From Megalonaias nervosa (Eukaryota; Mollusca; Bivalvia; Unionida; Unionidae): a stretch of 64,000 nt of DNA. The position numbers and the translations under genes are program-made. This document shows, piece by piece, positions 47,755-57,866 of this stretch. The stretch spans positions 21,758-85,757 of the forward strand of contig JAECUM010006766.1 of assembly GCA_016617855.1 (NCBI GenBank), read 5' to 3'. Below the pieces are notes generated by a model. That model was not told where the DNA came from. It saw nothing but the letters and a program-made list of their open reading frames with translations, and ran no database searches. Numbering within the stretch: position 1 is the first letter of the stretch; every line of letters starts with the position of its first letter.

Positions 47755-49010
47755 TCAAATTTGATCATCGAGTGTGTATATTTGAAATGCTGTCAGTCCT
47801 GGAAACGGATGTCTAGTTGCAAAAACATGAACTCGAAAATACAAGTACTTGTTAACAGTATTTTCTGTCGGAATCGTAAAATATTGTGTTGTTGAAATGT
47901 AAGTGTCTGTTGTGCTATACAATGTTGCCCAATTAATATCATTGTTTGATCCTTCCAATCGCCAATTATAAATTTGACCAACGCTAGGATTTAATCGGCC
48001 TCGCAAATGAAATTGCCAAATAGCAACTGCAGTGGGACATTTAATTTTGATCCAAAACTTTTCAACTTCTCCGTTGGTCGTCCACTCGTGTCTATCAGAG
48101 AAAGCGTAATAAGGATAATTTTCAGGATAATATGCTGATGCGCTTACCTCAAACCCAACTCGATTGTCAGTTGTCTTAAAAGTGTTGGAATATATCCAAC
48201 ATTGTTTTTAGTTCGTTTTATACCACTAGACAGACTGTCAACATACGCTTTATTTGTCAGATCATTAGGGCTAACTGGAACATATGTCGTAGTTATTTTT
48301 TTGTCTCTCATGTTTATATTACCTGACACTGCCCCACCGGATCGCCTAAGATACGGGGCAAGTTCTTCCTTTAACTGGCCATAACTAATAGCATCTGAGT
48401 CGGACGTTGGCGAAGTTGTCGGTAATCCAGTTATTTTTGAATTTTATATAGACAGATTTCCTGTCATTGTGTCACCGGCTTTGTTAAGTTTACTGTCGTC
48501 AACTGATTTTAGTTGCGCATAACTTACCGCTTGCGTTAAATCTGCTGGCGGATATGAAGTTCTAAACCTAACACTCGTCGACCTGACATATTAATATTAC
48601 CCGTAAGTGTCCCACCAGTTTTATCAAGCTTGTTATTATCCACATACTTTGACTGTAACTAATTTACCGCTTGGGTTTGATTTAAGTTTGCTGGTGGGTA
48701 TCCAGTCTCCAAACCTACAACCTTTTTTCCCGAGATATCTAAATTACCGCTTAAAGTTCCGCCGGCCTTGTCTAACTTGTTGTCGTCAACTGATTTAAGT
48801 TGTACATAACTAACAGCTTGTGTAAGGTCAACTCTTGGTGGTGGATACGGCGTTTCTAAACCAAGCACTCGCTGATTTGACATAGATAGGTTTCCTGTCA
48901 TCGTATCACCAATTTTTTTTCAGGTAACCAGATAAATCAGTATCGCCGCTTTTAGTTATAATCTCAGGTGAATCTCCTAATTTTGTTCCAAATTTTGTGT
49001 AATAGCTCAT
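47755..49010 (-). pseudogene. Fiber-like protein: beta-spiral repeats plus discoidin-like head
   Basis: It starts MSYYTKFGTKLGD at 49,010 in an AAATAATG context. At least four repeats of ~45 aa have the pattern GNL.MS...V.GLET.YPP....TQAVSY.QLKSVD.NKLDKAGG, like shaft repeats of virus and phage fibers (last one: SGNINMRDKKITTTYVPVSP). The C-terminal ~140 aa contain IYNWRLEGSNNDINWATLY, a signature of F5/8C (discoidin) galactose-binding domains, and end LTAFQIYTLDDQI. Lesions: frameshift in the T8 run 48,913-48,920, TAG near 48,659, frameshifts near 48,560 and 48,165 and others. Likely a receptor-binding spike. Confidence 0.75.
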
Positions 49011-49040
49011 TATTTATTATTGTCTAACAATTTTTATAAT

Positions 49041-49709
49041 ATGTCGATATTAAATTTTGATACAGACAGACATCTGAAACATGTACACAACAACGAACTT
49101 CCAGATTGCCATTATCTTATTGTTGGCCGCACAGGATCAGGTAAAACAAATTTGCTTATGAACTTGCTGCTGGGCGATAATTTTAACTATGATCGAGTTT
49201 ATATTTATACCATTAATCCACAACAAGACAAATACGAACTACTTAGCGAATACAATAACAAACTTCGTGATGATCTTGAGGCTGGTGAAGATTTTTTTAT
49301 TATCAAGCAACCAGAAGAACTTATTCCAGTGAGTGAAATTGACTCTGACGAGCATAAGATAGTTGTTTTTGATGATATTCCGCTAAACAATACGGAGATG
49401 AATAAAATAAGATCCTATTTTTCACTGTCGCGTAATAAAAAATGTAATTCTGTTTATTTAGCCCAAAGTTTTTATAACGTTGACAGATTTATTCGGCGAA
49501 ATACTGGTTGTTTTATATTATTTCCAGAGCTGGACAACGTGGACGTCAGGAATATTGCAAGCGAGTAATGTGGCGACGTAAGAAAAGATAAATTTATCGA
49601 ACTATATCACAAGGCGACGGCAGATAAGTATAACTTTTTCTTGTTTGATAAGCTTACACGTGATCCTAAAAAAATCTTTCACTGTTGCATTAAGAATTAT
49701 CTACAGTAG
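49041..49709 (+). pseudogene. A32-like (FtsK/HerA) DNA-packaging ATPase, nonsense mutation
   Basis: The ATG at 49,041 is chosen over an upstream TTG because of its TATAATATG context. Walker A is IVGRTGSGKTNLLMNLL (residues ~27-43). Walker B is KIVVFDDIPL. A sensor-like FSLSRNKKCNSVYLAQSF follows. An in-frame TAA at 49,566-49,568 cuts it at 175 aa, but the same frame continues to TAG at 49,707 (222 aa), with CGDVRKDKFIELYHKATADK, the usual C-terminus. It would drive DNA packaging into the capsid. The start codon lies 30 bp from that of the divergent fiber gene. Confidence 0.88.
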
Positions 49710-49720
49710 TTTGATATAAA

Positions 49721-51335
49721 ATACAGAAAACACATAGATTTAAAAAAAACTTGCTCAATCTCAAGCAGAATTTAAGCAGCAAGTGAAAGAAGCCCGACGT
49801 GGGCAAGTAGCTGCCGCAGAAGCAGCAACTACAGCTCTCAAACCAGTTACTGAGGCGTTATTTGTAATACAACCCGAAACTAGGCCGCTATCAGATGAAG
49901 AAGTTAAGCAACTACAGGAAAAAGGTTTAGTCGGGCTTGTTAAAGAACAACAAGAAGCTGCTGATGCAAAAATTATTAGAAAATCTGATGAAGAAAAGGT
50001 AAAGTTAGCTAGAAAACTTGTAAAACATATTGCTGATCCTGCTGCTAGACTAGCTGAACTAAGACGGCTATTAAATGATCCACTTGCATTTAAACAAAGA
50101 TTAGCACAAGTAACACTAGTCGAGCCGATTGAAAAAAAGTTGAGCGATAAAAGTGAAACCGATATATCGATGGAGGAGTTGCGCAAAAAAGAAAGAGCTG
50201 AACTAGAAGCTTTTAGAAAAGAACGTGGATTAGATATCCAAGATAAAAAAAATTTTGAGGAAAATCTAAAAAATATAAACGGACAAATAAAAGATTACGA
50301 GTATGAATCTTTTAACAAAGAATATAATTACAAAAATGTAAGGATACGTGATATTGAAAAACCAGGTTATAATGCCGAAGAAAATATTAAGAAGTTAACG
50401 GAAATTGCAGAGCAAAGTAAGAAACATCTCGACGATGTAAAAAGGGAAAATAAAAACTACAGAGAAAGTATTGGGCTATATCGACGCTGGATTATTGCAG
50501 ATCTTTATATCAAAGCTATCCGTAATATAAAAAATGGCAGATATTTTAGTAAATATAGTGCTAGTGGTTTGCATACTGAGGCAAAAGAACTAGATGAAAC
50601 ACATATGAGAGCAGATAAGGTTGCCCCAGACGACATAAAAGATCCTATTGCTAGACAAACTGAATTAAGTCGGTTGGTTGATAATCTAAAAGAACTTTCT
50701 TTAAGAGAAGCAGATTTAGTTGCGATGAGAGCGTTCAAGCGAATAGAAGAAAACCAAGATAGACTAGATTTATTAATAGGTGAAAAAAGAGAATTAAAAA
50801 AAGAAATAGACGGAAAAATACAATTCATAGAGTATCATATTTTTATGGATGATTATGATATTGAAAATGTTAACAGCATTGATCAATAGGAACAAAGCGA
50901 ATACGATAATCTCATTGAAAAATTAAATAAAACTGAAGAATATGGCTCATACGCTTTCAATGAACTTTCTAACGCTACCACAGAAGTAGATGCTGAAAGA
51001 CATTATAAAGGAGCTAGAGATGGGGTTATTGCCCGTGTTTTTAGAGTTACTGCCGCTGATTTTCGAAATAAAAAACTTAGTCAAAATATAAATTTCAAGA
51101 TATATTTGATGGTCATGATAAATTTCGTCTCGAAAAAGTCACAGGCTCCGGGGTAAAAATATTTACATCAGTATCTGAGATTATAGGTAAATTAATGTTA
51201 CTGGTATCGTCAAAACAAGCTGGTAATGTTGGTGCTGAAATTGACAATGAAATTATTGACATACTTGATCATTTGAGATCAGAAAATTTATTAACATCTG
51301 ACGAATACGAAATTTTACACCGCGATTTAATTTAA
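49721..51335 (+). pseudogene. Long coiled-coil protein of unknown function
   Basis: Probable start is the lost ATG at 49,721 (now ATA, in context GATATAAAATA), followed by a one-base loss in the A8 run 49,742-49,749. From there the frame runs open to an in-frame TAG at 50,887-50,889 and goes on in the same frame to about 51,085, where another frameshift lies; the other frame ends at TAA near 51,333. The predicted protein is about 535 aa, mostly charged helices (for example EELRKKERAELEAFRKERGL). No enzyme motif. In other Polintons a coiled-coil gene also sits between ATPase and penton. A virion or scaffold role is a guess. Confidence 0.6.
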
Positions 51336-51355
51336 TCGAGGCGATATTATATAAA

Positions 51356-52108
51356 ATGTCAGGAACATTATTACTCGACTCATCGCAAACAACAGGTGAT
51401 AGTGCAAATTTTTCGGTAAATTATATTCCACTAATACAACTGGATCCTGAAAAACAGCACGAGATCGGTCTAATTTCATGCACGGCATGGCAGTCTATGG
51501 CCAACGTAAAAACTGGGGTGAATGATGATTTCACATTTATGACGCCATCTGATCAGCAGTTTAAAATATTAAAAATTCCACAAGGAGCTTATAATGTCAT
51601 CGATCTAAATAAAGCAATAAAAGAATTTATAACAAAAAATAATGTTGCAGCTGATAAATTTGAGCTAACACCAAACTATAACACATTAAGAGCTAGAATG
51701 GCGTTAAAAGATGGTATATTAATCGTTTTTACATCTGCAACGAGCGTTACATCATTAATAGGATTTTCTCATTCAGTTTATAGTACTGGTCCTGGTCAAA
51801 CTAGGACGTATGACGGTGAACTGCCAGTAAATACTACTGACGTAAACACAATACTAATAAAATGTTCTATTGCAGCTGGATCTTACTCAGCCCAGGGCAG
51901 TAAAGGACAGACTAGCTACAGTTTTTCGCCGAACGTTCCACCGGGCTCACTTATGCAGATTAATCCACGGCAAGTTATTTATTATCCGCTAAACGTTGAA
52001 AATCAGATAACACAAATAAATATGCAATTGACAGATCAATCTGGACGGCAGTTGGATTTGAAAAATGAAGTTGTTACTTATTACCTACACCTACGCACAA
52101 CAACGTAG
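51356..52108 (+). CDS. Penton-like minor capsid protein (single jelly roll)
   Basis: An intact 250-aa frame starting MSGTLLLDSSQTTGDSAN in a TATAAAATG context. Polinton/adintovirus penton marks: KQHEIGLISCTAWQSM near residue 35, FKILKIPQGAYNVIDLNKAI near 75, SATSVTSLIGFS near 128, NTILIKCSIAAGSYSAQG near 163, FSPNVPPGSLMQINPRQVIY near 190, and the end LTDQSGRQLDLKNEVVTYYL then HLRTTT. Forms the five-fold vertices of the capsid. It sits between the coiled-coil gene and the small gene before MCP, the expected place. One of very few undamaged genes in this copy. Confidence 0.88.
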   Translation: MSGTLLLDSSQTTGDSANFSVNYIPLIQLDPEKQHEIGLISCTAWQSMANVKTGVNDDFTFMTPSDQQFKILKIPQGAYNVIDLNKAIKEFITKNNVAADKFELTPNYNTLRARMALKDGILIVFTSATSVTSLIGFSHSVYSTGPGQTRTYDGELPVNTTDVNTILIKCSIAAGSYSAQGSKGQTSYSFSPNVPPGSLMQINPRQVIYYPLNVENQITQINMQLTDQSGRQLDLKNEVVTYYLHLRTTT

Positions 52109-52144
52109 TTGTCGGCAATAAAAATTATACAACCCCTTGATATA

Positions 52145-52492
52145 ATGAAAGGTTACAGAAGAAAAATAGTTGGAGGATTTTTTGGAAATATATTTACTAA
52201 CATTATTGAAAATGTCCCGGGAATAGCGCGTAAAGTTGCACCAATTGTACCTGACGCGTCAAAAGCTTTCGCAACGGGGGCTGCATCTGCCGCTGGAACT
52301 GCGGTGGGACAAAAACTGGTAAAAGGCGAGAAACCGCCGGTTTCCGAGATAAAACAAATTATATCAGAAATCGCCCCAACAGCTGAAACAGGAAACCGGA
52401 TGACAAAAACAGCAAAAAAACTTTTATCGCCGCGAGGAGAACAAATTATACAAAAATTAATATCTAAGGCAACAGAACCAAATTTTATGTAA
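52145..52492 (+). CDS. Small Ala/Gly-rich virion-type protein (115 aa)
   Basis: The start is ATG 52,145 in a GATATAATG context, 36 bp after the penton stop; an earlier in-frame TTG is ignored. It has a basic beginning (MKGYRRKIVGGFFGNIF), an amphipathic stretch, an Ala-rich middle (AFATGAASAAGTAVGQKL) and a Lys-rich end. No domain is recognised. The composition resembles adenovirus minor core peptides. The frame is intact and stops 11 bp before the MCP start. Confidence 0.6.
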   Translation: MKGYRRKIVGGFFGNIFTNIIENVPGIARKVAPIVPDASKAFATGAASAAGTAVGQKLVKGEKPPVSEIKQIISEIAPTAETGNRMTKTAKKLLSPRGEQIIQKLISKATEPNFM

Positions 52493-52503
52493 CCAGAAAT
52501 ATA

Positions 52504-53181
52504 ATGCCTGTTAAAAATTATCTCGATTTAGCAGAAACGTATGACGTCGACGACACAGTAACAGAATTTGAGTATGTTGAGTATCTCGACGAAAATTCGA
52601 ATGAACCAAATAAGGCCGGTGTCAGAACATTTAATACCAGAGACGAAGATGTATTTCTGCTGCCTCACAAAGCAATGTTAGAAGTACGTGGCCAAATTAT
52701 GACAGTAGCTAATCCGTCCGTCGCTATTGGAGCAGGCGCAGAAATAGCTCTTATAAATAATGGCTGGTGTTTATTCAAAAGTGCTCGATATCAATTAGCT
52801 AATCAAACTGTCGAAGATATTTCGAGTCACCTGCAAGTTGCAAGTACAATCTTAAATACTATTTCGTTTTCTGATGATTATTCCAGGTTAACTGCAACTA
52901 ACATGATGTGGTTTAAGGACACTGGGGCTGGAACTGTATCTGGAGAATTTATTTCAAAAGGAGTATTAGAGCATGGAGCTGATGCCAATGCAGATGTTGT
53001 AATTGTAAGAAATTTTCTCGTTGCTAATGCTGTCAATTTAGGTATAGCCGCACCAGATGCAGCCGCTAACGCAGACGCTACAAGAGTTTCACTGTTACGA
53101 CCCTGTAGTCAAATTACATATGTTTTAAAATTTAAATTCTTCTAATTTGTTTCATTTTTATTTTATTTTTATACCACTAAA

Positions 53182-53253
<72 letters not shown>

Positions 53254-55043
53254 GGTGTTAGCAAGGTCTAATAGTTTGTTAGAAACATCATGTTTATTTA
53301 AAACGTAAATGTGACTCGTGTAAGCACGATTTTTGCATGACGGTTTTTCGTATCAAGTAAACAGTGAGAAAGAGCTATGTAAATGATTGGCTGTGACCAC
53401 GTCGTTTCAAAATAATACTTGTTTACGCATTGTAGTGATTTCGAAATCACACGTGTCCTTCATGCGTGTGTACATGTAATGACGCATTAGCTTGTTTTAA
53501 ATGCTCAGTTACCTGTAAGAAATGTTTAGTCGTAGTCATAGTCGTAGTCAGTTATACTTGAGAGTCACATCATAACATCTTACAGAGTTTCTAACACCTT
53601 AAGGAAAAGGTATTTCTGTGCTGGAAAGAGTTGTGCATTCGTACGAGGAACAACATGTGTGTTGTTAGTGATGGTAGCTGTATTTCATCTACTTTCTAAA
53701 TAATTATTTTCCCTGGAGAACAACACTACTGGCTTTGGACAAAGACATTTGATGAAATTATTTCTAAATCGGAACAGAACAATTCAAATTGTGCTTCACA
53801 GTGAAAATTCTGGACATTTTGTGTTAACCTTCGTCTGACGTCATCATCCGCCATCTTGGAACGGAACTGAGATTCAGACTATATCAAATTAGAACTGTTT
53901 ATTCACAGGACTTATGTGTTTTCACAATTTTAGGACAATTTTTGGAATCTTCTTCGTAAATCGTAAGTCTTGTTCCATCTATTTACCTTTTCACCGTGTT
54001 TTCTAGGGAAATAAATTGTTTTTGTTAAAATTTACAAAGCTTGTTGTCTTCACTCTTTCTTTGTGTTACTTTGAACGAGCCGATACGTAACATCACTTAC
54101 TGCTGCTTGTAATAATTTGGGTATAACACCACCAGGAGCAGCTGCGGATGGTGTTGCAATGTTAAATATAGTTAACGGTGCAATTAGCATAAGAAATATA
54201 CGTTACAATGAAGGGTATTCCAAAAGGAAGGAACTTGCAGCAGGATCACGTCAAATTACAATGATGCTGTCATTAAGTACAATATTTGGATTTTGCAGGG
54301 ACTATAATAAAGTATTTCGTGGAGTCAAACATACACTTATTTTAGATCGAGCAGAACAAAACGACTGCCTATTTAGGTCAGGCGGAGCCGATGTACAATT
54401 TATCATAAACAAACTTGCGCTATGGATGCCACGAATAACACCGTCAATCACTAAAATGACAGAATTAAATAGTATACTCGATAAACACACAAACAGAATT
54501 TATTTTCAGCAACATAAAATATATCAAACAGCAGTTCCAAATACCACCGACTACACATGGCGAGTTACAACAACGTCAAGTGAACAACTCCCTCGGCAAT
54601 TGTTTGTTGTCTTCCAACAAGAAGCGCGACGTGGTAACCAACAACAAAATAATGCAGTATTTGATCACGCTGATGTTAGACGAATATACGCTAGGCTAAA
54701 TTCAAAACAATATCCGGAACGAGCGATAGAATGCAAATTTGCAAATGACGCTAATAAAAACGTATCTCGGCCGTATATGTACCTGCTCGACGCAGTGCAG
54801 AAATATCAGGATGTCTGAGACGGATCTCAAATTTCTATGGAAGAATTTCGTACACTTTATCCAATATTTTATTTTGATGTTAGTAAACACAACGAGAGAG
54901 CTGTCGATTCTACAGCTGATATTGAAATTTCTTGGACACTCGGTGCAGTTACAGCAGCACAGTTGTACGTATATGCGTTAGTGATCAGCGACAGATTTAT
55001 AACAACTGACTCTGTTGGAGGTAAAATGTCAGTGCAAGTTTAA
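52504..55043 (+). pseudogene. Major capsid protein (double jelly roll), split by an LTR and a stop
   Basis: The start is ATG 52,504, AATATAATG context. First part (to 53,092): FEYVEYLDENSNEPNKAG, MLEVRGQIM, IALINNGWCLFKSARYQL, all seen in Polinton MCPs. A solo LTR and a TCAC duplication occupy 53,093-54,096. Second part: GITPPGAAADG..., ITMMLSLSTIFGFCRDYNKV, LALWMPRITPSI, then an in-frame TGA at 54,816-54,818, then MEEFRTLYPIFYFDV and the C-terminal strand AAQLYVYALVIS. Both halves are in the same frame if the LTR and one TCAC are left out. The protein would be about 510 aa and builds the capsid shell. Confidence 0.9.
53093..54092 (+). mobile_element. Solo LTR of the Gmr1-like family (1,000 bp) inside MCP
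   Basis: It begins TGTTACGACCCTG and ends GATACGTAACA; TCAC stands at 53,089-53,092 and again at 54,093-54,096, a 4-bp target duplication. The 3' third matches the other LTRs ('ttctagggaaataaat', 'caaagcttgttgtcttcact'). An (ATT)n tract of about 60 bp (53,184-53,252) is expanded only in this copy and explains its greater length. Confidence 0.93.
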
Positions 55044-55060
55044 TCTGTCATCGTTATATA

Positions 55061-55461
55061 ATGACAAAATATATTGTAAAAGAAATGTATTTAATTGATG
55101 GTCAAGTTAAAAAAAAAACTCCGATAGGGTTTACAAAAAGGTCAGCCAGTATCATTAAAAATAAAACCCGACACCGGAGGTGGTACTTTAACAAAATTAA
55201 TGTTAACCAAAAAACAGGTGAACAGGTACGATCGCAAAAAAACCTTTTGTGTTGAATCTGAGTGCCGCACAAATAACAGCGATGGCAAAACATGGCGGTT
55301 TCTTCTGGCCGGCATTATCTGTAGCGGTCAGAACATTAATACCTAAAATTTTGCCAGTACTTGGTACACTAGGATTAGCAGCAGCGTCTGGCGCAGTATC
55401 TGGCGCAACGAAAAAGGCTGTCTCCGGAGACGGGATAAAGAAAATTTTTGTCCAAAGATAA
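55061..55461 (+). pseudogene. pX-like virion peptide gene, two frameshifts
   Basis: The start is ATG 55,061, TATATAATG context. The gene reads MTKYIVKEMYLIDGQVKKK, then the best continuation is in another frame (LTKKQVNRY near 55,196-55,220), and then a third frame from about 55,230 with LNLSAAQITAMAKHGGFF and a hydrophobic run LIPKILPVLGTLGLAAASGA, ending KKIFVQR. The LT/LS..Q spaced repeats followed by GGF and an Ala/Gly/Leu-rich helix are typical of adenovirus pX/pVI-like peptides in Polintons. Probable slips: A5 run near 55,133 and A7 run near 55,236. Likely membrane-active or DNA-condensing. Confidence 0.65.
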
Positions 55462-55466
55462 ATATA

Positions 55467-56087
55467 ATGCCACGCCGAAAGACGGTAAGAAAGACTGAAA
55501 AAAAAGACGCGATCGCGAAGAAACAAAGGCGGATTTATAGGGCCATTGCTGGCGGGAGTAGCGGGAAGTCTACTGCCAAATCTGCTGGGAATCGCCCGAG
55601 GACTAACATTGCCAGGAACTCAGCCGTGGCTGCGTTAAGTAACTTTGATATACTAGGTAAGTTAGGATCGGTTCCTGGATTCCGTGGAGTTTATTCTAAA
55701 GATGAGCTAGGTCATGTTCCCGATGGTTCGTGTGTGATAACTATACAAGATTTCAATGACGGATCTGGCACACATTGGGTAGCAGTCTACTGCAATAACT
55801 ACTTTGACTCATTTGGACTTCCACCAAGTGACGCGATAAAAAAATACATGTCCAAGTATAAAATAATAAATTATTCGTCTAATCAAATTCAACCTGTTGG
55901 AACCTCTGCTTGTGGATATTAATGTATAATGTTCATTAAACAAATGTCCCAGCCTAAATTTAATTTTTTAAAGTTTATTTTGCTATTTGATAAACGACCA
56001 TCTCACGCTAATGATAAGATTGCGGTGAATTTTTTTTATAAACTTGTAGATATAAATGTCAACATACTGTCTCAAGTGCAAAACTAA
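55467..56087 (+). pseudogene. Adenovirus-type cysteine maturation protease, stop after the active-site Cys
   Basis: The real protease domain begins near 55,640 (ALSNFDILGKL, VPGFRGVYSKDEL). Catalytic His in GSGTHWVAVY, Asp in YFDSFGLPP, and Cys in SACGY. An in-frame TAA at 55,920-55,922 follows the Cys by two codons where a Tyr is usual. The same frame goes on with MFIKQMSQPKFNFLKFIL, the usual C-terminal helix, so this is a nonsense mutation. The enzyme would trim capsid precursors. The N-terminal ~55 codons of this open frame are probably a frameshift artefact over the second pX-like gene. Confidence 0.85.
55489..55638 (+). pseudogene. Second pX-like hydrophobic peptide in an alternative frame
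   Basis: In a frame different from the protease frame, KKKTRSRRNKGGFIGPLLAG is followed by VAGSLLPNLLGIARGLTLPG. Basic tract, GGF and then a hydrophobic Gly/Leu helix is the same layout as the gene before it. The start codon is probably the ATG at 55,467 (AATATAATG context), with a small frame slip between. If so, the first ~55 residues of the protease-frame ORF are the shadow. Confidence 0.5.
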
Positions 56088-56236
56088 AACAGAAAATAGC
56101 GATGAAAAAACAGAAAAAAACAAAAAATAATAGGACAATATTAAGGAGCATTTGTGCGGTCTGCGGAAAAAGAAAAAGCACGTTCTTAAAGAAATTATCT
56201 GGAGCGGGTTGCCCAGTTATTTTAGTAGACGATTAA
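56056..56236 (+). pseudogene. Small zinc-ribbon protein, one frameshift
   Basis: MSTYCLKCKTKTENSDEK starts at ATG 56,056 (ATATAAATG context). After a slip in the A-runs near 56,120, the other frame gives ILRSICAVCGKRKSTFLKKL and ends LVDD at TAA 56,234. YCxxC plus CxxCG is a four-Cys zinc site, about 58 aa. The homologous piece MDLYCVQCRATTP starts the Polinton-2 PLA2 region at 9,505, so it is a standard companion of that gene. Function unknown. Confidence 0.7.
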
Positions 56237-56242
56237 TAAATA

Positions 56243-56737
56243 ATGACATGCGAGTGCGAAAATAATACAGATCTCTGTCTTGAGCAAAATAAAATTGTTA
56301 CATACTGTCAACGTTGTAATCGCCGAAAAATAATTGGAACAGGTATAGATATACATAAATTAATTGGCAAATTACCAAAACCAAAAGGCGGTTGGACATT
56401 GCCAGGCCATAAATACACTGGACCTTATAATCCGCTACACAGACAGTTGGACGAAAACGATAATCCGCTGCCAAGACAAGAGTCTTACAATCAAGTTTAT
56501 GCAATAGCAAGGCTCCACGACATTTGTTATCGTGATCGTGTCGGGGACAAGGCCGGTTGCGATAAGATAATGTTAGACGAACTTCGTGACATGAAACCTG
56601 TAAATATGCGAGAGCGATTTGATCGAAGGCTGGTACAAGGTTTTATTGGAGCAAAATATAAACTTGGTCTCAGTATGTATGATGATCTGGCGTCTGGGCT
56701 ACACAAACTTAAAAAAAAAAAAGTTTACGCGACATAA
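56243..56737 (+). CDS. PLA2-like protein with N-terminal zinc ribbon
   Basis: The start is ATG 56,243 in an AATAATG context, six bases after the zinc-ribbon stop. An N-terminal Cys cluster (CECEN...CLEQ...YCQRCNRRK) is followed by PLA2 marks: GHKYTGPYNPLHRQL (calcium-loop-like) and AIARLHDICYRDRVGDKAGC, with the catalytic His-Asp pair. The tail DDLASGLHKLKKKK belongs to the start of Polinton integrases. In this copy a 12-A run (56,711-56,722) shifts the frame so that the ORF stops at 56,737. PLA2 modules of this kind serve parvoviruses in endosome escape; the role here is inferred. Confidence 0.78.
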   Translation: MTCECENNTDLCLEQNKIVTYCQRCNRRKIIGTGIDIHKLIGKLPKPKGGWTLPGHKYTGPYNPLHRQLDENDNPLPRQESYNQVYAIARLHDICYRDRVGDKAGCDKIMLDELRDMKPVNMRERFDRRLVQGFIGAKYKLGLSMYDDLASGLHKLKKKKVYAT

Positions 56738-57515
56738 GGTTGTCGCAAATGCCGTTGACGATATCTGGGCAATAGATTTAGTTGATATGTCAAATCTATC
56801 TGAATTTAACAATAATAAAAGATATCTTTTTAATGTTGTAGATGTTTTTAGCAAATATGCTTTTTGTGTACCAGTTCCAGATAAGACAGGAACGCCAATA
56901 ACTGATGCGTTAAAACAGATTATCGTTAGTACAGAAAGAAAACCAAACAGAATCTGGACCGATCACGGAACAGAATTTTTTAATAAAATATTTGAGCAGT
57001 TTTTGGAACAAAATAACATCAAAAAATATGTCACTGGAAATGAAGGTAAAAGTGTTGTCGTCGAGCGATTTAACCGCACACTAAACGAAAAAATACACAA
57101 GTATTTGACAGCTAAAAATACGAGTAAATACATTGACAATCTACAAAAAATTGTTGATGAATATAATAACACGAAACACCGAACCACCAAAATGTCACCA
57201 AACGACGCAATTAAAAATCTAATATTAGCAAATGAAAATATGTACCGCAGACATAAATTTAAAGTTGGTAATCGAGTTAGAATTTCTCTGACGAAAAAAA
57301 CATTTGAGAAAGGATTTACTCCAAACTGGAGCGAAGAAGTATTTGTTGTTGATAAAGTACTTTTAACAATACCAGTGACGTATGCGTTAAAAGATCTGGC
57401 TGGAGAACCTACCACTGGCAGTTTGTATGAACAAGAACTTCAAAAAACTGAGCAAGATATATTCGTTTTTGAAAAAGTGATTAGGAAGCGCGGCAACAAA
57501 AGTTTAGTCAAATAA
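56723..57515 (+). CDS. Retroviral-type DDE integrase (probably joined to PLA2)
   Basis: The integrase domain runs from FTRHKVVANAVDDIWAIDLV (first Asp) to IWTDHGTEFFNKI (second Asp) and GKSVVVERFNRTLNEKI (Glu), so the DDE triad is complete. A C-terminal SH3/chromo-like barrel follows (FKVGNRVRISL, TPNWSEEVFVVD, TGSLYEQELQ). The open frame formally reaches back to 56,619, but those residues are the shadow of the PLA2 frame. There is no good ATG, and the N-terminal DDLASGLHK of the integrase is read in the PLA2 frame, so the ancestral protein was probably one PLA2-INT fusion. It inserts the element. Confidence 0.85.
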
Positions 57516-57866
57516 GTTTAATAGTTGGGTGCCAATTCGGTAGATCTTGATTGAATAAATACTTGTTCGTATTTCATAGGTACAGATTTACATTTGACCG
57601 GTCTACATAAGGAAATTAAATGTAATTTTCTTGTATCATCGACTGGCATCAAATTGAATATTTTAACAAAAATAAAATCGTATTTTATGCTCCTTTGCTG
57701 GCCAGTTATCTTTAGATTTAAAAACGGTTTTATAAGTTGCCAAAATATTTGCTGTTCGGCAACAGTAAAATTAAATTTTATTATTTATTTAGTGATATGA
57801 TATTTAACATTATATCGTCCAGTTGTCGGTCTGCTGTATTTTTTTTATTATTTTTTTTTTTATTTT
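57516..57866. other. T-rich intergenic stretch
   Basis: No gene is supported. A T/A-rich run at 57,838-57,882 lies after two convergent genes. A plus-strand frame at 57,594-57,800 (hydrophobic, no motif) is more likely chance. Confidence 0.4.

Noticed and set aside
49761..50186. Minus-strand 141-codon Ser/Ala-rich ORF, and the one at 50,505-50,828
   Set aside because: Shadows of the plus-strand coiled-coil gene.
56963..57415. Minus-strand 150-codon ORF
   Set aside because: Shadow of the integrase, which has a complete DDE motif set on the plus strand.
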